Below are positions 26,413 to 37,100 of a stretch of DNA of 64,000 bases, one piece after another (positions within the stretch are counted from its first letter, which is position 1; each line of letters opens with the position of its first letter). The translations under genes and the position numbers were made by a program. The notes under the pieces are model-generated. The model searched no databases, had not been told where the DNA came from, and saw nothing but the letters and a program-made list of their open reading frames with translations. This DNA is from Clostridium zeae (GTDB taxonomy: Bacteria; Bacillota; Clostridia; Clostridiales; Clostridiaceae): NCBI RefSeq assembly GCF_017312485.1, contig NZ_BMBA01000001.1:882396-946395 (forward strand), given 5' to 3'.

Positions 26413-27663
26413 TTATATTATATGAAAGTTTTTAAAGTACTTTTCAGTATTTGTTTCCTTAAATAACTGTCGAAATCTTTCCACTTGTTCAGCCTTTGTT
26501 GTTCCTTTAGTTTTAAAAACTGATTTTAACATCTCTACAGCACTATTCATTTGTTCAATGGAAGGTTCTATATTTTTCGCTTCTAATTCCAATCTAAGCC
26601 TTTCTATCTTTTCATAAGGCTCTACTACGCCTTTTTTATATTGTTCATTATTTGAGTTATAATTCTTTGTACTTACAGCCATACCTAAGCTTCTAGAAAT
26701 TATATTGTACCTTTTATTTCTTAGTTTACTTTCTACATTTTCTTTTAAACTTACAACATCATCCTTTTTATCATAACTATATGCTCTAATATTTTTCATA
26801 TTAGCTTTTGCTAAATTTCTTAATGTAGCCCTTGGACCAAATTCAACTATGGTATCTACACCATTTTCACTCAAATAATCCATTGTGCTTTTCCATCTTA
26901 CAGGCTTAACAATTTGACTGGTTAACATATCTGCAATATTATCTTCTATCCTATATGGTAGAGCCGTAACATTTGATATTACATTGTATTTCAAATCATT
27001 AAACTTGTATTTGTCTAATTCACTTTTCAACTTTTCTGCAGCTTTTTCCATTAGCGGAGAGTGGAAAGCCGAACTAACATTTAAACCAATAACCTCTGCT
27101 CCTCTACTTTTTAACACCTCACCAGCGCCTTTTACAGCTTCACTCTCTCCAGATATAACTAAATTATCAGCCCCATTATAATTGGAAATACAAATAATAT
27201 TTCCTTCTGATAAAATTCTATCAATCTCATCAGATACGATTTTTTCACTAATATTTCTAATTGCCATCATCGAGCCACTTTTTGTTTTTTCTGATTCTTT
27301 CATGAATTTACCTCTAAGTCGGACTAGTCTCAAAGCATCTGCAAACTCGATAGCTCCTGCTCCTACTAACGCAGAGTACTCACCAAGACTATGACCTGCT
27401 AAAAAGGATGGTTCGATTCGTAGTTCTTGCATATAAACCCTCATTTGAGCTATACTAACTGTTAAAATACACGGCTGAGTATTTTCAGTTTTTGATAGTT
27501 CTTTCAAATCTCCGTTGAAACATAGATTTCTTAAATCAAAGCCAAGTATTTCATTCGCTTCTTCAAAGGTTTGTCTGACAATTGCAAATTCATCATACAT
27601 ACCTTTACACATTCCTACATATTGTGAGCCTTGACCTGAATATAAAAAAGCAAGTTTACTCAT
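26413..27663 (-). CDS. Free-standing malonyl acyltransferase (trans-AT)
   Basis: The 416-residue protein opens with LAFLYSGQGSQYVGM, has the nucleophile S92 in GHSLGEYSAL, the Arg in LRLVRLRG and H201 in SSAFHSPLM. AFHS at this site indicates malonyl rather than methylmalonyl units. About 110 extra residues after the AT fold (from about 300) are Lys/Glu-rich helices that may dock to the synthase. It supplies the extender unit to the KS-ACP-R protein encoded just downstream. GAGGT precedes the ATG. Involvement in fatty acid synthesis is less likely given the location. Confidence 0.92.
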   Translation of the reverse strand: MSKLAFLYSGQGSQYVGMCKGMYDEFAIVRQTFEEANEILGFDLRNLCFNGDLKELSKTENTQPCILTVSIAQMRVYMQELRIEPSFLAGHSLGEYSALVGAGAIEFADALRLVRLRGKFMKESEKTKSGSMMAIRNISEKIVSDEIDRILSEGNIICISNYNGADNLVISGESEAVKGAGEVLKSRGAEVIGLNVSSAFHSPLMEKAAEKLKSELDKYKFNDLKYNVISNVTALPYRIEDNIADMLTSQIVKPVRWKSTMDYLSENGVDTIVEFGPRATLRNLAKANMKNIRAYSYDKKDDVVSLKENVESKLRNKRYNIISRSLGMAVSTKNYNSNNEQYKKGVVEPYEKIERLRLELEAKNIEPSIEQMNSAVEMLKSVFKTKGTTKAEQVERFRQLFKETNTEKYFKNFHII

Positions 27664-27714
27664 ATTTACCTCATTTCTACTGATTTATTTAATCGATAAA
27701 ATTAATATAATTGC

Positions 27715-27748
27715 GGTTATCTATTTATTATTTATAACAATGATAACC
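27715..27748. other. Small inverted repeat in the gap between NRPS3 and AT genes
   Basis: GGTTATC (27715-27721) pairs with GATAACC (27742-27748) around 20 bases. It is weaker than the hairpins in the two other gaps of the operon, but similarly placed. Confidence 0.4.
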
Positions 27749-27761
27749 TCTGATTTGCCAT

Positions 27762-30700
27762 TTACTTAGTTACACCTATTACTTTATTTATTAAATTGGC
27801 ATAATTATTGAACAATACATGAATTCTGTCATCTTTTAAATTTTTTTCATTATATAAACACTCAAATTCATTATTAATAGTACTGAATGCAATAATTAAG
27901 TCATAGTTGTTAAACTGATTTCTATCAAATCTATCAACACTTGCAAAAATTACTGTTCTAGAATTATAATTACTCTCTCTTCTCTCTAGTCTAGACAAAC
28001 TAAGCCTATACTTGCTATCATCTTTACATTTTTCAAGCTCTTTCTCCATCAAACTAATAATTTCATAAAAATTCTTTATCTTACTAATGTCAATTTTTAT
28101 TTCACTTACAACATCATCTGAATTCAACAATACGTTAATATTTATTTCCTTTTTCTTAGATGCTTGTGCTAATAAAAATACATAACTAGCCAGAAATAAA
28201 TGTTCTTTTTTAAAATTATTATTTTTGCATAGCTTATTCATCATGTTAATTGCTTCAGAACTCATTTTATATTTCAATACCCTTGATTTACTAAGCTTTC
28301 TATCTGAAACTATATATTCATCTTTAAATTCTACCGTTTCTAAGACTTTGTTTGCTCTGGTACTTTTTTGCTCAGCCTGTTGAATAAAAGTTGCCAAACT
28401 ATTTATAGTAGGATAAGCAAATATATCTGCCACTTCAATAACTCTGTCGCTGTATAACTTCTTTAATTCATTATGCATAGATATAAGCTTCATAGAATCT
28501 CCGCCTATATCAAAAAAATTATCATATATTGCTATCTTCTCATTTCCAATAATATTTACCCAAATGTTTTTAATGCTCTTTTCAACTTCAGTAGTTTCTT
28601 CCTCTTTTAAATCTTCAGAGTCTGAATTAATAGCCTCCATTTTGGAGATGGCTTTCAAATCTACTTTTCCATTAAAAGTAATCGGTATTTTTTCTACTTG
28701 AATAAATTCTTGTGGAATCATGTAAATAGGGAGAATGGCTCTTAAGTATTGTCTCAATTCATTGGAACTTATATCTTCTTTGACTACGTAATATAAGATC
28801 AGATCTTTTTCTCCTAATTTGTTATCAATACAGACAATTGCGCAGCTTTGTATTTTCTCATTTTTTTGTACCGCTACTTCTATTTCTGCTATTTCAATTC
28901 TAAAGCCTCTTATCTTAACTTGATTATCTATTCTACCTAGATATTCGATATTACCATCTGCAAGCCATCTCGCTAAATCTCCAGTCTTGTACATCTTTTT
29001 TCCAGGTTCAAAAGGATTATCAACAAATTTCTCTCTTGTTAATTCTTCTCTGTTAATGTATCCTCTTGCCAGGTTAGCCCCAGCTACACATAGCTCTCCT
29101 GGTACTCCTATTGGCGCTGTTTCACCGTCCTTTGACAGTATATATACAGAGGTGTTTTGGATTGGCTTTCCTATAGGTATATTTTTATACTGCTTGTCCA
29201 CAATAAAGCTTGTGCTTACTACTGTGTTTTCTGTTGGCCCATAGTTGTTAACTAGCTTATAATTTGTTTCCTTGTAGGTTTTAAGTTTATCCGCTCCTGT
29301 TAGCAACACTCTTAAAGACTTACTTTCAAAGTTTATAAACTGCTCACATACTTGAGTTGGAAGAAAGCTTATTGTTATACCTTTTTCGTTGTAGTATTCA
29401 TGCAGTCTCTCTACATCTAACATTATGTCCTTTGGTATTATCTCTATGGCTGCTCCCTTTATTAAGTAAGGGAATATCTCCCATACAGAGGCATCAAATG
29501 CAAAGCCTGCATACTTCGTAGCCTTATCCTTTTCGCTAACTTCATAATAGTCATTATGCCAGTTACATAGATTTACTAAAGCCTTGTGCTCTACCATTAC
29601 TCCCTTAGGATTTCCTGTTGTTCCTGATGTATAGATAACATAGGCTAAGTTTTCCTCACAGCACACCTTGTCCAAGTTACTATTATCTCTTCCGTATAAC
29701 TCTTTATCATCTAAGTTAATAGTCTCTCCACTAAAATCAACTTTTTCCATCAACTTTGTTTGCGTTAAAAGTATCTTTGCATTACTATCAGTAAGCATAT
29801 ACTTTATTCTATCTTCTGGATATTCCGGATCTATTGGTAAGTAGGCTCCTCCTGACTTTAAAATTCCCATTATCCCAACTAGCATATCAACTGAGCGTTC
29901 CATCATTATTCCAACTATGCTCTCTGAACTTATGCCTTTTTGCCTTAACACCCTAGCCAATGAATTAGCTTTTTCATTCAATTGTTTATAGGTCAAATGG
30001 CAGTTTTCATACCCTACAACTATATTGTCTGGAGTCTTAACTACTTGCTCCTCAAACAATTCTTGTATTGTTTTTCCTGATTCATAAGCTCTATTTGTAG
30101 CATTAAATTCATAAATAACCTTGTTCTTCTCTTCTTTACTCAACATATCTATCTCTGATAGCTTCACGTCAGATCGCTCTGCTACACAAGTTAATATGTT
30201 TACATAACTTGTAATCATTCTTTCTATTGTGTCTTTTTTGAATAAGTTCACACTATATTCCAAGTTAAATTTAATTGAGTTTTCTAACTCACAAGCTGCT
30301 AAAGTTATATCAAATTTGGATATTTCAAGACCTAAACTAATATTACTTATGTCTCCGTTTCCATCATTCATATTTTCTAATACAAACATTACATCAAACA
30401 TAGGATTTCTACTTGCATCTCTTTTTATATTCAATTTATCAACTAGATTCTCAAATTGGTATTCTCTATTATCAAAATCATTTATTGTATTATCTTTTAC
30501 CTCTTCCAGAAAATCTCTGTAAGCCTTGTTTCCTGATGGATAGTTTCTTAGAACCATAGTGTTTACAAACATTCCTACAACATTTTTCAGTTCCAACCTT
30601 ACTCTTCCTGCCTCTACAGTTCCTACAACAATATCTTCTTGTCCACTATATTTTGATAGTAAAATATTAAAAGCTGATAATAGTACCATATATAAGGTAG

Positions 30701-33700
30701 AACCTGTTTGCTTGGCCAAATCATTTAACTTAAAAGCTAGACCTTCACTTATTTCAAAATCTACTTTGCTTCCTTCTGACTTTTTTACTTTAGGTCTTTC
30801 ATAATCAGTTATTAAGTTTAATACAGGAACATCATTCTCAAATCTCTTTAACCAATATTGTTCTTGTATTTTCAAAGCTTCTTGTTGCTCTTTACTGTTT
30901 TGCCATTCAGAATAATCCTTATATTGGATTTCTAGCTCCTCAACAGATTGTCCATTGTAAATCCTATTGAATTCATCCATTATTAACGCCCTTGAAACTC
31001 CATCTACTACTATGTGATGAAAATCTAACATGAGCACATAATCTTTATCTTCTAACTTAACAAGTTTGCCTCTCAATAACGGTGCCTTTTCCAAGTCAAA
31101 TGGTTTTACAAAACTGCTTATTTCATCATTTATATTTGCCCTACTTATTTCTTTATATTTAAAATCCAGTTTACATTCCTGATTTATCTTTTGAACCAAT
31201 TCACGATCTATAATTCTAAAACTTGTTCTTAATGCTTCATGTCTGTTTATGATCTCATTTAATGTCTTTTCTACTTTATCTTTATTAATTTCTTTCTTAT
31301 ATTCAATGAATAGTGGCATATTATATTCCACACTGTTCTTATTCATTTCCCACAGTGTGTATATTCTTTTTTCTGCTGAGGAAGGTTTGTAATACTCTTG
31401 CTCTTCAGCTCTTTTTATCCTTATATACTCATGCTTATTTTTAGATTCAATTAGTTTACCTAAAGAGACTAGTATAGGATTACTAAATATTTCTTTAACA
31501 CTTATTTCTACATCTAGTTCCGCTCTTATTTCTGATGCTAATATAGCTGCTTTTAATGAATGTCCTCCGCACTCAAAAAAATCATCGTTAATACCTATCT
31601 GCTCTTTTTTAAGCACTCTCTCCCATATACTAGCAAGTTTCTTTTCTACATAGCTTTTTGGTTCTTCATAATTATCCTTTGCGGTCTGAGAGATATCTAT
31701 TTTTTCTAAACTACGCTTATCTATTTTTCCATTTTGAGTAATAGGCATTTTATCTATTTCGATTATATAACTTGGTATCATATATGAAGGCAGATATTTT
31801 TTTAACTCTTCTTTCAATTCTGAAATATTGATTTTTTTATTTACTACAATGTACGCACATAAAAATTTTTCTCCAGAATTATCTGCCTTTAGCAATATTG
31901 ATACCGCTTTTATGTTTTTTAATTTTAAAATTTGGATTTCTATCTCTTCTATTTCTACTCTATACCCTCTTATTTTAACCTGATTATCCAATCTTCCTAA
32001 ATATTCTATGCTACCATCAGGAAGCCATTTCGCTAAATCCCCAGTCTTATATAACTTTTCTTCGTCATTAAAAGGATTAACTATAAATTTACTTTTTGTT
32101 ACATCATCTCTATACAAATATCCTCTTGCTAATCCATCCCCACCAATACATAGCTCACCTGCAACTCCAATAGGCAATAACTCATTATTTACTCCCAATA
32201 TATAAGCCTTTGCATTACTTATTGGTTTTCCTATATTTGGTCTTTGTTTAAATTCTTTTATGTTAAATCGGTTTATAAGGCATGCAGCTGTACCAATTGT
32301 AGTTTCAGTTGGACCATAGTGATTTAGGATTAAAGTATCTGGATATCTACTTAAATAATTCTCAACATCATCCACATTTATAGCTTCTCCCCCAATTACA
32401 ATAGCTCTCAAGTAACTGTACATTGGAAGTTTTTTATATTTATTAGACGTAATTATCATACTGAATAGCGAAGGAGTTAACTTTATATAAGTTATTTGAT
32501 TTTCAAAAAAATAACTCACTAGAAGATCTGGCTCCATATATATGTCTTTCGAAATAACATGAAGCTCACATCCAGATAAGAGTGCAGAATATAGTGTTGT
32601 ATAACTCAAATCAAAGGCATAAGAAGACAATAGCACACTTTTGTCTGCTTCACTTAATCCTATAGTTTTTGAGAACCAAGTTTTATAATTTATTAAACTT
32701 CTATGTTGTATTGCTACTCCTTTTGGCTTACCTGTGGTTCCAGATGTGTAGATAACATAGGCTAAACTATTTGGATTACATACGGTAACTAAGTTATTTG
32801 TATCATTTTCATATAAAGATTCATCCTTTATATCTATAACTAATCCATCGAAATTAACCTTATTTTTTAATGAATCCTCTGTCACCAATGTTTTCGCTTT
32901 ACTATCATCTAGCATATATTCTATTCTTTCAGACGGATATTCCGTATCTATTGGCAGATAAGCCCCTCCAGACTTTAAAACAGCAACTATTCCAACTATC
33001 ATCTCAATAGAACGTTCCAACATTATTGCTACAATGGTATCTTCTTTGACACCACTTTCTCTCAATGATATAGCTAAAGAGTTGGCTCTATGATTCAGCT
33101 GCCTATAAGTTAGTTTTCTGCCTTCAAATACTACTGCTACTTTTTCTGGAGTTCTATTTACTTGCTCTTCAAATAATTCCTTTATAGTTTTGTTCTTATG
33201 ATAATCATCCTTAGCATTATTAAATTCATATAAAAGTTTATCTCTCTCACTTAAATTTATAGACTTTATAGATTTAATATCTAAATCAACGTTATCTAAC
33301 AAGTTAGCTGCTATAAATATATATCTATCAAAAATATTTTTTACTTCCAAATCGTTATATTTATTTACATCATACTTGATCTCTAGTTTTATACCTTCCG
33401 AAGTCTTATCAAAGATAAACAGTAGCCCAAATTCATACGCTTCGATAAATTCATACTCCTGCAAATTTTTATATAAAAATCCAATCTTAAAGCTTTCTTT
33501 TGATGAATTTATACTCATCCCTAAGCTTTTTAGTATCAATTCTAATGGATAATCACCATTTATAAAGGCTTGTTTAAAATTTTGACTTTCTTGTAGAACT
33601 ACTTTTTTTAGACTCATCTCATCTTCAATTTTTGTATCTATAAGTACACATCCATTATATCCATCTGTGTATTGATCCTTTAATAATGGAGTAATTATAA

Positions 33701-33989
33701 AACTTTCGTTTAATCCATAGTATTTTTTCAACATACATTTCAATATAGATGAAAGAAAAACCATTAAATTAAAGTCATTATTTTTGCATATTTTTAAGAC
33801 ATTTTCTTCAAAGTCTTTTGGAAGCATTATTTCCATATCTTTGTATTCTTTTACTTGATTTAACTTTGTGTAGTCATATAATATATCATCTTTAGACACA
33901 TTATCTTTTAATCTTCCGCTCCAATATTTTAGTTGTGCTTTTAATTCATCCATTAATATGAATTCATTAATATCCAATTTATTCTTCAC
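27762..33989 (-). CDS. NRPS3: (half-C)-A6-PCP6-C7-A7-PCP7-(half-C)
   Basis: Residue numbers count from an ATG at 34022. Residues ~1-270 are only the C-terminal lobe of a condensation domain, without HHxxxDG. A6 (about 290-780) shows AFDLSYT, YIKLTP, IVIGGEA, ILNHYGPTETTIG, giving pocket DLTKVGHIG, the classic Asp code. PCP6 has GGHSL (~820). C7 has HHIVVDG (~1001). A7 gives DAWFLGNVV, the Leu code. PCP7 is IGGDSMKL (~1841). Residues ~1890-2086 form another C-lobe without catalytic histidines. The preferred start is GTG 33989, with AGGGGG eight bases upstream; ATG 34022 has no site. It adds residues 6 and 7, then hands the chain to the KS. Confidence 0.92.
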   Translation of the reverse strand: MKNKLDINEFILMDELKAQLKYWSGRLKDNVSKDDILYDYTKLNQVKEYKDMEIMLPKDFEENVLKICKNNDFNLMVFLSSILKCMLKKYYGLNESFIITPLLKDQYTDGYNGCVLIDTKIEDEMSLKKVVLQESQNFKQAFINGDYPLELILKSLGMSINSSKESFKIGFLYKNLQEYEFIEAYEFGLLFIFDKTSEGIKLEIKYDVNKYNDLEVKNIFDRYIFIAANLLDNVDLDIKSIKSINLSERDKLLYEFNNAKDDYHKNKTIKELFEEQVNRTPEKVAVVFEGRKLTYRQLNHRANSLAISLRESGVKEDTIVAIMLERSIEMIVGIVAVLKSGGAYLPIDTEYPSERIEYMLDDSKAKTLVTEDSLKNKVNFDGLVIDIKDESLYENDTNNLVTVCNPNSLAYVIYTSGTTGKPKGVAIQHRSLINYKTWFSKTIGLSEADKSVLLSSYAFDLSYTTLYSALLSGCELHVISKDIYMEPDLLVSYFFENQITYIKLTPSLFSMIITSNKYKKLPMYSYLRAIVIGGEAINVDDVENYLSRYPDTLILNHYGPTETTIGTAACLINRFNIKEFKQRPNIGKPISNAKAYILGVNNELLPIGVAGELCIGGDGLARGYLYRDDVTKSKFIVNPFNDEEKLYKTGDLAKWLPDGSIEYLGRLDNQVKIRGYRVEIEEIEIQILKLKNIKAVSILLKADNSGEKFLCAYIVVNKKINISELKEELKKYLPSYMIPSYIIEIDKMPITQNGKIDKRSLEKIDISQTAKDNYEEPKSYVEKKLASIWERVLKKEQIGINDDFFECGGHSLKAAILASEIRAELDVEISVKEIFSNPILVSLGKLIESKNKHEYIRIKRAEEQEYYKPSSAEKRIYTLWEMNKNSVEYNMPLFIEYKKEINKDKVEKTLNEIINRHEALRTSFRIIDRELVQKINQECKLDFKYKEISRANINDEISSFVKPFDLEKAPLLRGKLVKLEDKDYVLMLDFHHIVVDGVSRALIMDEFNRIYNGQSVEELEIQYKDYSEWQNSKEQQEALKIQEQYWLKRFENDVPVLNLITDYERPKVKKSEGSKVDFEISEGLAFKLNDLAKQTGSTLYMVLLSAFNILLSKYSGQEDIVVGTVEAGRVRLELKNVVGMFVNTMVLRNYPSGNKAYRDFLEEVKDNTINDFDNREYQFENLVDKLNIKRDASRNPMFDVMFVLENMNDGNGDISNISLGLEISKFDITLAACELENSIKFNLEYSVNLFKKDTIERMITSYVNILTCVAERSDVKLSEIDMLSKEEKNKVIYEFNATNRAYESGKTIQELFEEQVVKTPDNIVVGYENCHLTYKQLNEKANSLARVLRQKGISSESIVGIMMERSVDMLVGIMGILKSGGAYLPIDPEYPEDRIKYMLTDSNAKILLTQTKLMEKVDFSGETINLDDKELYGRDNSNLDKVCCEENLAYVIYTSGTTGNPKGVMVEHKALVNLCNWHNDYYEVSEKDKATKYAGFAFDASVWEIFPYLIKGAAIEIIPKDIMLDVERLHEYYNEKGITISFLPTQVCEQFINFESKSLRVLLTGADKLKTYKETNYKLVNNYGPTENTVVSTSFIVDKQYKNIPIGKPIQNTSVYILSKDGETAPIGVPGELCVAGANLARGYINREELTREKFVDNPFEPGKKMYKTGDLARWLADGNIEYLGRIDNQVKIRGFRIEIAEIEVAVQKNEKIQSCAIVCIDNKLGEKDLILYYVVKEDISSNELRQYLRAILPIYMIPQEFIQVEKIPITFNGKVDLKAISKMEAINSDSEDLKEEETTEVEKSIKNIWVNIIGNEKIAIYDNFFDIGGDSMKLISMHNELKKLYSDRVIEVADIFAYPTINSLATFIQQAEQKSTRANKVLETVEFKDEYIVSDRKLSKSRVLKYKMSSEAINMMNKLCKNNNFKKEHLFLASYVFLLAQASKKKEININVLLNSDDVVSEIKIDISKIKNFYEIISLMEKELEKCKDDSKYRLSLSRLERRESNYNSRTVIFASVDRFDRNQFNNYDLIIAFSTINNEFECLYNEKNLKDDRIHVLFNNYANLINKVIGVTK
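28930..30235 (-). repeat. Near-identical Leu A-domain block, copy in NRPS3
   Basis: About 1.3 kb of nearly identical DNA shared with 49580-50910 and, less perfectly, with 35990-37260. Protein runs such as FAFDASVWEIFPYLIKGAA and ITISFLPTQVCEQFINFES are identical in all three. Confidence 0.85.
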
Positions 33990-34058
33990 TGCATCATCCC
34001 CCTGTACTTTAAGCAAGTTCATTTACGGTATCTATGAAACGGCATTTTTAGTTATAGA

Positions 34059-34108
34059 TTATACTCTATCCCATCAAGAGATCTTGCTAGCTTAGAGATA
34101 GAGTATAA
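34059..34108. other. Inverted repeat in the gap between NRPS2 and NRPS3 genes
   Basis: TTATACTCTATC (34059-34070) is the exact complement of GATAGAGTATAA (34097-34108), around 26 bases. No T-run follows on the minus strand, so processing or attenuation is more likely than full termination. Confidence 0.6.
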
Positions 34109-34133
34109 CTACTTTAACTATTTTTCTAAACTT

Positions 34134-37100
34134 TTAAAAATCAAATTCAACACTATCTATTACTGGCCTAGATTTTATATTATCCAACGCCTGTCTTTTA
34201 TCATTTGAAATTAAATTTATATCCTTGAGCTTAATGTCTATATCATCAGTAATATTCATTAATATATTTACATAATGCTCTAAAAATCTTTCCATAGTTT
34301 CTTTTTTAAATAAGCAGGTACTATATTCTACGCTAAATTCAATTTCATCTTCTATCTGTTGTACAAATAAGGTTAAGTCAAACTTGGATATATTAAATTC
34401 TAAGTTTACTGGCCTTATTTTTTCATTTTGATCAATTAAGCTTGAATTTTCAAATACAAATAGTACGTCAAATATTGGACTTCTACTTGCATCTCTCTTT
34501 ATTTCTAACTTTTCAATGAGGTCTTCAAACTGGTAGTCTCCATTATCAAAGTCATTTACTACATTTTCTTTTACTTCTTCTAGGAAATCTCTAAAGTCTT
34601 TATCTTTTTCAGGATAATTTCTAAGAGCAAGTGTATTTACGAACATTCCAACAATGTTTTCAAATTCTTTTCTTCTTCTTCCAGCTTCTACTGTTCCTAC
34701 TACTATATCCTCTTGGTCACTGTATTTGAATAACAAAACATTATAGGCTGCTAGCAGTAATGTATATACTGTATTTCCTGTTCTCTGTGCCATATTTATA
34801 AGCTTTACGGCTAACTCTCTATCTAAAGCCAATCTTATTCTGTCACCGTCAACACTTCTGACTTTAGGTCTTTCAAAATCACTTCTTAAGTTAAGAGTAG
34901 GTATACCGCCTTGGAATCTATTCATCCAATACTCTTCCTGCCTTCTTAGTATTCCAGCTTCCTTTAGACCATTTTGCCATTCTGAATAGTCTTTGTATTG
35001 ATAACTTACTTCATCTAACGCTTCACCCTTATATAATGTTATAAACTCATTTATAATTATAGGCATGGATCCCGCATCCATAGTTATATGATGGAAATCA
35101 ACCATAAATATATATTTTTCCTCTTCCAGTTTTAGGAGCTCACCTCTTAGTAAGGGCATACTAGCTAAGTCAAATGGTTTAATAAAGTTATCTATTCTAT
35201 ATTTGGCATCGTTTATATCTATTTCTTCATATTTAAAATCCAACTTCCACTCATTCATTACTCTTTGAATAACTTCACCTTGTGAAATTTCTAATCTTGT
35301 CCTAAAAATTTCGTGTCTTTCGATAAGTTTATTTAAGGTCGCTTCAACTCTATCTTTATCTAATTTCATGTTTAGCTCTAACATTAAAGGAACATTGTAC
35401 TCTATGCTGTCTTTATTTAATTCCCATAATGCATATAATCTTCTTTCAGCAGAAGAAGCTATATAATAATCCTTTTCCCCAACTCTCTTTATTTCGACAT
35501 ACTGTTCTCTTTCCATACTTTCAATTAATTTCGATAAGGCTTTGATATTTGGGTTATTGAATAGATCCTTAATTTTTATATCTACTTCTAACTCAACTCT
35601 TATATTTGATATAATACTTGCTGCCTTTAATGAATGTCCTCCAAGCTCAAAGTAATCATCATCTATACCAATGCTCTCTACACCCAGTTGCTTTTTCCAT
35701 ATCTCCATCAGTTTTTTCTCTATTTCAGTACTAGGAGCTTCACAGTAGATTTCTTCTCTTTCTTTAGGTTCTATATTCAGTAAAGATTTCTTATCAACCT
35801 TACCATTTAAAGTTAATGGTATAGTATCTACTTGTATATGATAATTCGGCACCATATATCTCGGTAAATTTTTAGCCAATTCCTCTTTTATAGTTGAAGC
35901 AGCTATCTCTTCTTCAGCTGTTACATAGCTACACAAATAGCTATTTCCATTGTCATCCGTTCTTGCCACTACTACCGCTTCTTTTATCGCAGGTATCTTC
36001 AACATCTGACTTTCTATTTCACCTATCTCTATCCTATAACCTCTTATCTTAACCTGATCATCTATTCTACCTAGATACTCTATATTGCCATCTGGAAGCC
36101 ATCTTGCTATATCTCCAGTCTTGTACATCTTTCTTCCTGGCTCAAAAGGATTATCAACAAATCTCTCCCTTGTCAAATCTTCTTTGTTAATATATCCTCT
36201 TGCCAGATTGTCACCAGCTACACATAGTTCTCCTGGTATACCTACAGGCACTGTTTGTCCATCCTTTGACTGTATATATACAGAGGTGTTGTGAATTGGT
36301 TTTCCTATAGGTATATTTTTGTACTGTTTGTCTACTACAAAGCTTGTGCTTACTACTGTGTTCTCTGTTGGTCCATAGTTATTTACCAATTTATAATTGG
36401 TCTCTTTGTAGGTTTTTAGCTTATCTGCTCCTGTTAACAGCACTCTTAAAGACTTACTTTCAAAGTTTATAAACTGCTCACATACCTGAGTTGGTAGGAA
36501 ACTTATTGTTATACCTTTTTCGTTGTAATATTCATGCAGTCTCTCTACATCTAACATTATGTCCTTTGGTATTATCTCTATGGCTGCTCCCTTTATTAAG
36601 TAAGGGAATATTTCCCATACAGAGGCATCAAATGCAAAGCCTGCATACTTCGTAGCCTTATCCTTTTCGCTAACTTCATAATAGTCATTATGCCAGTTAC
36701 ATAGATTTACTAAAGCCTTGTGCTCTACCATTACTCCCTTAGGATTTCCTGTTGTTCCTGACGTGTAGATAACATATGCTAAGTTGTCCTCACAGCATAC
36801 CTTGTCCAGGTTACTGTCATGTCTTTCATATAGCTCTTTATCACCTAGATTGATAGTCTCACCATCAAAATCAACTTTTTCCATCAAACTTGTTTGTGTT
36901 AATAGAAGCTTTGCATTACTATCAGTAAGCATATACTTTATCCTATCCTCTGGATATTCCGGATCTATTGGCACATAGGCTCCTCCTGACTTTAGGATTC
37001 CCATTATGCCAACTAGCATATCAACTGAGCGTTCCAACATGATTCCAACTATGCTCTCTGAACTTATGCCTTTTTGCCTTAACACCCTAGCCAATGAATT

